A model generated the notes under the pieces. That model was given only the letters and a program-made list of their open reading frames with translations. It was not told the DNA's origin and did no database searches. Below are positions 59,201-64,000 of a stretch of 64,000 nucleotides of DNA, piece by piece. The stretch covers positions 92,919,691 to 92,983,690 of the forward strand of contig NC_080423.1 of NCBI RefSeq assembly GCF_029873635.1, in the 5' to 3' direction. Within the stretch, counting starts at the first letter, position 1. The number at the start of each line of letters is the position of its first letter. A program made the position numbers and the translations under genes. This DNA comes from Malania oleifera (taxonomy: Eukaryota > Streptophyta > Magnoliopsida > Santalales > Ximeniaceae).

Positions 59201-59787
59201 ATTCTCCTAAGGGGCGTATAATAGTCAAGGAAGAGATTTTTGTTTATGGTGTGGCTCTTATACTTCGTGGAAACTTATAAACAAAGGGAGAAAAACATAT
59301 GTTGGTGCAGCAACAATGACTCGTCGACGAGTGCCCTGTGCTTGTCAACGTGATGATAGACTAGTCAATGAGTGGGCTTCTTGAACTCGTCGACGAGTAT
59401 GCCTGGGCTGCAAGAAGTTATTTAAATTTTGAATTTGAACATTGTGACAATTGAGGATTCGGAGGGAAACCTCCGAGGGCTTATTATATATGCTCTTCTG
59501 GGCATATTTTGACAAGTGGGTGAGAGAAGGAGAGAAGATCATTGAGTGTGTATCTTTGATTTTCATTGTGAAATCTCTTATTGATTGTTCTCGTGGATGT
59601 AATTTTTACCGAACCACGTAATTCCTGGTGTCGTTGCTCTTATCTTTACTCTCTTTATATTGTTATGGTTGTGGATATATTTTTTATTTCACCGTTGAGA
59701 TTGTTGCAAGTTCATGTTTGATTCTTTACAACAATATTGTTATTATTCCACTGTGCATTGTTGGAAGAGACCCTTATTTTCACAACA
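56298..59787 (+). mobile_element. Small Ty1/Copia relic (Tork-like) with two LTRs
   Basis: LTRs at 56298-56931 and 59238-59787. A primer-binding site TTGGTATCAAAG (56933-56944) follows the 5' LTR. The internal 2.3 kb keeps protease-end and GAG-pre-integrase blocks (KIKMYNNGVVRTICDVKH, ILWHMRLKHMG, 57370-57690), a reverse-transcriptase block (about 58590-58660) and a trace of the Tork-type end (KFKRHCLDLVYV, near 59095). It is far shorter than a full Copia, so it is a broken internal-deletion derivative with several lesions. The 5' LTR holds TCGTCGACGA-like palindromes (56378-56530) before a TATA box (GTTATATATCC, 56612-56622), like the Gypsy LTRs. Inserted in the LINE; no clear target duplication. 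Confidence 0.8.
58664..58798 (+). repeat. Three 45-bp tandem units inside the Copia relic
   Basis: Three consecutive in-frame units encode TAGRLVLSQGGFVDK, ATGRLALSEGVFMDG and TAGRLCLTSKGGSME. They derive from the GRLCLSQ.GY block of Copia reverse transcriptase that normally occurs once. Confidence 0.72.
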
Positions 59788-61300
59788 AAGCGAAATAATA
59801 AAGTAAATCAACTAGGTGATGGAGTTTGAGGGGAGAAAATATAGTGAAATTTAGAGATAAAATGATCAAAGAAAGTGATTAGACAGAACGAGGTAAGGTA
59901 GATGCGGATTTTGTTTGGAATAAGATGACTAATTTTATATAAAATAGTAAAAGAGATTTTAGGTAAGTCTAAAGGGAAATACTCAGATTGTTAAGAAAGT
60001 TAGTGGTGGGATCAAAAAGTTCACAAAGTTGTTTACACAAAAAGAAACTAGCATAAAATATGGCAAAGTTGTAGAAATGTGGAAAACCTTGAAAAGTATA
60101 AAGAAGAGGGAAAAAATGTATATATAGATATAAAAGATCATTAGTGAAGTTAAACATAGAGCTTATGATACTTCATGTAATAGTCTAGATACAAAATGAG
60201 GAAGAGACATTCATAAACTTGTTAGAGCTAGAGGAAAAAAATGCATAGATTTAAGTAATATAAAATAATAAAGGACAAGAATAATAATGTCTTGAGAAGA
60301 CATAAAAGAGAGGTAGTGTAGATATTTTGATTAACTATTCAATAAAACTAAAATGAAAAATTGAACTTGAAAAAGAGGAAAAGTCTAACATAGGAGATTT
60401 ATTCACAAAATTAGAGTCATTGAAGTTAAGATGACCTTGAAAAAGATGAAAATTGGGAAATCTATAAGACTAAATAACATACCAATTGAAGTTTGAAAAT
60501 ATTTAGGGGTTAAAGGAAGTATATGATTAACTAATCTATTCAACATTATTCTAAGAACCAAGAAAATGCTAAGAGGAATGGAAGAAAAACAAACTAATAC
60601 CTTTATACGAAAGCAAAGGTGATATTCAAAATTGTAATAACCATCACAAAATTAAGATTATGAGTCATACAATGAAACTTTAGGAAAGGGTAATTGAACA
60701 AAGAATAAGAATAGAAACGAGGGTTCAAAAAATCAAATTGGTTTTATGTTTGAAAGATCGACAATATAAGATATTTATCTTTTAAGAAGGTTAATGAAAA
60801 AGTTTAGACAAAAGGAAAGGAACTTGCATACGATTTTTATTGACCTTGAGAAAGCATATGATAGAATACTTATGGAAGTTCTTTGTTTGGTCTTAGAAAA
60901 GAAGAGGGTATGCAGATTAAGGTCAATGTTATGTATGATAGAATAATGACTAACATTAAAATTGCAAGGAGGGGAATCTAGAAATTTTTTAGTCATAATT
61001 GATTTACATCAAGGTTCTAATTTGAGTACTTATCTTTTTACTTTAGTGATTAACAAATTTGCTGAGAATATTCAAAATGAGATCCCTTGGTATACTGCAT
61101 AAGTAGAAGTGGAGTGGAATCTAAATTAGAACTTTGGAGAACTGTTTTAAAGTCTAAAAGTTTTAAAATAGGTGGAAATAAGATAGAATTATGGATTGCA
61201 ATTTTAGTGATGTAACTAGTAGTACTGGGGAAAAAGATTAAACTTGATAATCAAGAAATTAATAAAACTTGGAGATGTAGTGTAATATTCAAAAAAAAAT

Positions 61301-64000
61301 TAAGAAGTATTACTGGATTTTACCCAATTCATCTACACATAAATGTAGTAATTCATAAATACTACACTTGATTCAAAATATTATATTTTTATTTACTCAT
61401 TGTCTTGTACATGTTATACTATATGTTTTATTGGAATATATATATATATATTAATCAATAAATAAAATGTAATGTTGGAATGATAAACCTAACACTACAC
61501 ATTAATTTTGATATTTTAATTTTGATAAATTCCCCATCATCGTTTCCAAGTCTAAAAGGATAGAAAAGAGCATGTGAATTCTCTTTTCTTCACCCCGAGA
61601 GAGAGAGAGAGAGAGAGAGGATACCTTGGAAGCAAAGGTATGATTTTGCTGTAAAAAGTTTAAAATAATATATATATATATAAGAGGCCCATCACAGATA
61701 AAACACCTCATCAACACAGATTAAAGAAGCCCACCCACTGGATCCATATGTAATTATTTAATTAATTAATTGATTGATTGATTTCCATACTACTTACTCC
61801 CTAGTATTATTAGTATTGCCATCACGTGCATTTCATTAATTAACATGGCATGCATGCAGCTAATTAAGATAATTAATCTCCGATGCTGACGATGATCATG
61901 CATGCATGTAGTGGAGTCATACATATATCACATGCATGCACACACGTAATTATATATATATATATATCCATCGATCTAGCTAGCTAGCTAGCTAGCCACA
62001 ATCGCATCCAACACGCCCGTACACAAACCCTTTTCATCATTGAATCATTACGAACTAATTAATCCATCACATAAATATTAATTAACCTACTTTTGATCGA
62101 ATTGAATCATTCAATCATCCTATACATATATACATATTGATAGGGTGTATGAAGCGAGGTTTTTTTTTGGGCGGCATGCATGGGTTGCAGACAGCAGACC
62201 AAATCAATAATTAAATTGAGTCCCGAATTAATATTATTTAATTAAACAACACTACGTGAGAGCCACATGGGTTTCCTTGTTAATTCATGCACTCATTAAT
62301 TAGAAAACACCTTAATTAATTAGGAGGTTTCTATCTTAATCTATAGAGACATTATATGGTAGGAGAGTTGAGCTCTGCACGACTGAAAGTAATTCAACCT
62401 CCACCATATAGTTTTAGATATATATATTTATTTACATCTCATTCTAGTTAATTACTAAATTCCGACTCCACAATGAAATTTTCAAATTCAGGTCATCCTT
62501 TGTGCATTTTTTTTTTTTTTTTTTCTTAACTTTTTCCGTAGCCAATTAACTATCTCCTTACATATAGTTTTGTTAATTACAATCAAGTATAGTTTTGAAC
62601 AATAAACAAAGCATTAAGCTTCTTAATTGTAGTTATGAGGAAAAAGCAAAAGAAAAAAAAAAACACTATCTTTAACTAAGATGTGTACCTGCATTAACAA
62701 AATTTGACATAATTCAACTGCTTCAATACTAAAGTTGAATTTTACGTGTATAGGTACTCGAATTTAGAGCGAGTTTAGGTCAAGTGGGCAGGTAAGGGTC
62801 AAGGAGTACTCTTTTCCTTGCATAATCAAATGTCATTTATTTTTTAATCCAGATTTTGGGCAGATTTAGATAGGATGGAAGAGTTTGGATCGTGAAGAGT
62901 TCTGTTATTTAATCAAATTGTTCGAATTTTTAACATATATTGGCCTTGCACATGGACACTTTTCTAGTAATCCCATTATTCTAGGATTCTTTTTTTTCAA
63001 AGAAAAACCTCTTTTATTAAAACCATTTCATTCCAATGCATTTTTAATTACATGGCAAATTCTTATCGTACCCTTTTCCTAAGAAACAATCAACCAAGCA
63101 CAGTTTAGTGTTCTGTCCACCCAACCTTTTATGGAACAAGAAAATGATGACCAAAATACAAAGCGTTTCTCAAGTTCAACAAATCAAAGATAGGATATTT
63201 AATGCCATTTTCTCCTTTAATTTCTTGGTGAGAAAGCGTGTTAATTACTTCACAAGACACCGCACCACCCTGGTTTTGGTTCAAAAACTTGGAAGCTATA
63301 CATAAATTATGTTGGTTTTGATGGAGACCCACTGTGCCTTCTGTAATACTCTTAATAAATAAAATAAATTTTAGCACATGCATCCAGGCACTGAAATTTT
63401 ACCCTTAAAAATAACACAAAAACTATCTAAGAAAACTGTGCCAATTCAACGTGCTTGTAACAAAAAAAATTATACAAAATAAACACCCCATCATCATTAC
63501 CACAGCACTGTAGAGGCTTGATATTCCAAGACTTGGAGGCTAAAGGATGTGATTTCACGTATACATCCATAGCCAGGCTTACCTAGAGAATGAATTCACG
63601 GTGTAACCATAGAAATAGTGTGGAAGAAAATCAGACTCCAGTGCTCGTGCCTAATTGCCAACCATTCAGCTCCCATATTCAACAAAATTCCAATACTCAG
63701 TGCTTATCCACGGAAACTGGCAAGCATTGCAGTTTATGACAACAATTAATCGTGGAATAATGAAACCCACATTTTTGTGTGAGATGAACCAACTGTTCTT
63801 TTTTTTTTTTTCTTTTTTTGTTTAATAGCATCCAGCAGGCCCGAAATCATGTTTTCCCCTGTAACTTTCGGAGAAATTAACACAAAAACAAAGATACACT
63901 TCACAAACATGACGGGAATAATTAAAATGAAGAACTGTTTTTTTTTTTTTAATAATTAAAAGCTACAGCTAAATAAAACTTCTACAAATGAATATCCATT
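61301..64000. other. AT-rich spacer with simple repeats
   Basis: No gene was recognised. Simple repeats include (GA)n at about 61602-61619, TA runs near 61436-61450, 61663-61682 and 61950-61968, a (CTAG)n run at about 61977-61996, ATGCATGC words and several poly-T stretches. A host gene beyond the right edge may begin or end near here, but nothing in the window supports one. Confidence 0.55.

Larger units (their letters stand above)
53900..61300 (+). mobile_element. RTE-type LINE relic split by two LTR insertions
   Basis: Three LINE pieces read in one order: endonuclease at about 53905-54194 (FIGADLNNYV, YERIHGRYGYKDNNEVGNK, CYDLVIMNTCS); a short link at 56241-56297 (TTQHRVLI); and the post-endonuclease plus reverse-transcriptase part at 59788-61300 (YESKGDIQNCNNHHKIKIMSHTMKL.ERVIEQRIR, TLRKHMIEY for the DLEKAYDR motif, LDNQEINKT). 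The family is that often annotated in databases as 'craniofacial development protein 2-like', i.e. RTE-like. Many stops and frame changes are present, the 5' end is missing and the 3' end fades near 61300. The inserts are a SIRE-like solo LTR (54195-56240) and a Copia relic (56298-59787). Confidence 0.8.

Noticed and set aside
62885-63383. 65- and 84-codon frames near the right edge
   Set aside because: No recognisable domain, and the base composition matches the surrounding AT-rich spacer.

Overview
The window is plant nuclear DNA, most likely from a dicot. It is AT-rich, its genes carry GT-AG introns, and it holds two recognisable host genes that belong to land-plant families. Most of the rest is transposable-element sequence: Ty3/Gypsy chromovirus-type LTRs, several Ty1/Copia relics, two kinds of LINE, and SINEs. 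I see no rRNA gene, intact tRNA gene or CRISPR array. I could not name the species.

Layout. 1-3019 is AT-rich intergenic DNA. 3320-9720 (minus strand) is a five-exon Ser/Pro/Arg-rich gene of the At2g40070/BPP type, 579 codons, with an antisense SINE in intron 2 and a 16-bp palindrome in intron 1. 9900-11850 is AT-rich spacer with an (AAT)n(ATT)n hairpin. 11870-23311 is a pile of plus-strand LTR material: a poly(A)-tailed retroposed insert, the 3' end of a Gypsy element whose LTR holds a nested solo LTR, two partial LTRs of a second family (one split by another solo LTR), and the 3' end of a Copia element. 23312-27140 is spacer with a perfect 160-bp tandem duplication. 27141-44558 is one old minus-strand Copia element into which a 9.85-kb Gypsy element (29571-39420) and a 2.26-kb solo LTR (40259-42514) have jumped. 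44559-50380 holds AT-rich dispersed repeats, a solo LTR (45496-47539) and the 5' end of another Copia element. A full-length SINE (50390-50601) lies just downstream of a small three-exon gene on the minus strand for a heavy-metal-associated isoprenylated protein (HIPP, 50831-51367). 51915-52645 is an L1-type LINE tail. 52740-53375 is a shrunken duplicate of the HIPP flanks. 53900-61300 is an RTE-type LINE split by a SIRE/Maximus-like solo LTR and a small Copia relic. 61300-64000 is AT-rich spacer.

The host genes appear unrelated to each other. The most interesting signal is in the LTRs. An array of TCGTCGACGA palindromes, with a shared AGATACYGAGAG tail, sits just upstream of the TATA box both in several Gypsy LTRs and in a Copia LTR, so a promoter module seems to be shared between superfamilies. 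The same Gypsy LTRs carry a conserved donor-acceptor layout suggesting a spliced leader with two introns, and a CGTACG minisatellite inside the second predicted intron. At least six insertions have clean target-site duplications, which gives a relative order of events.
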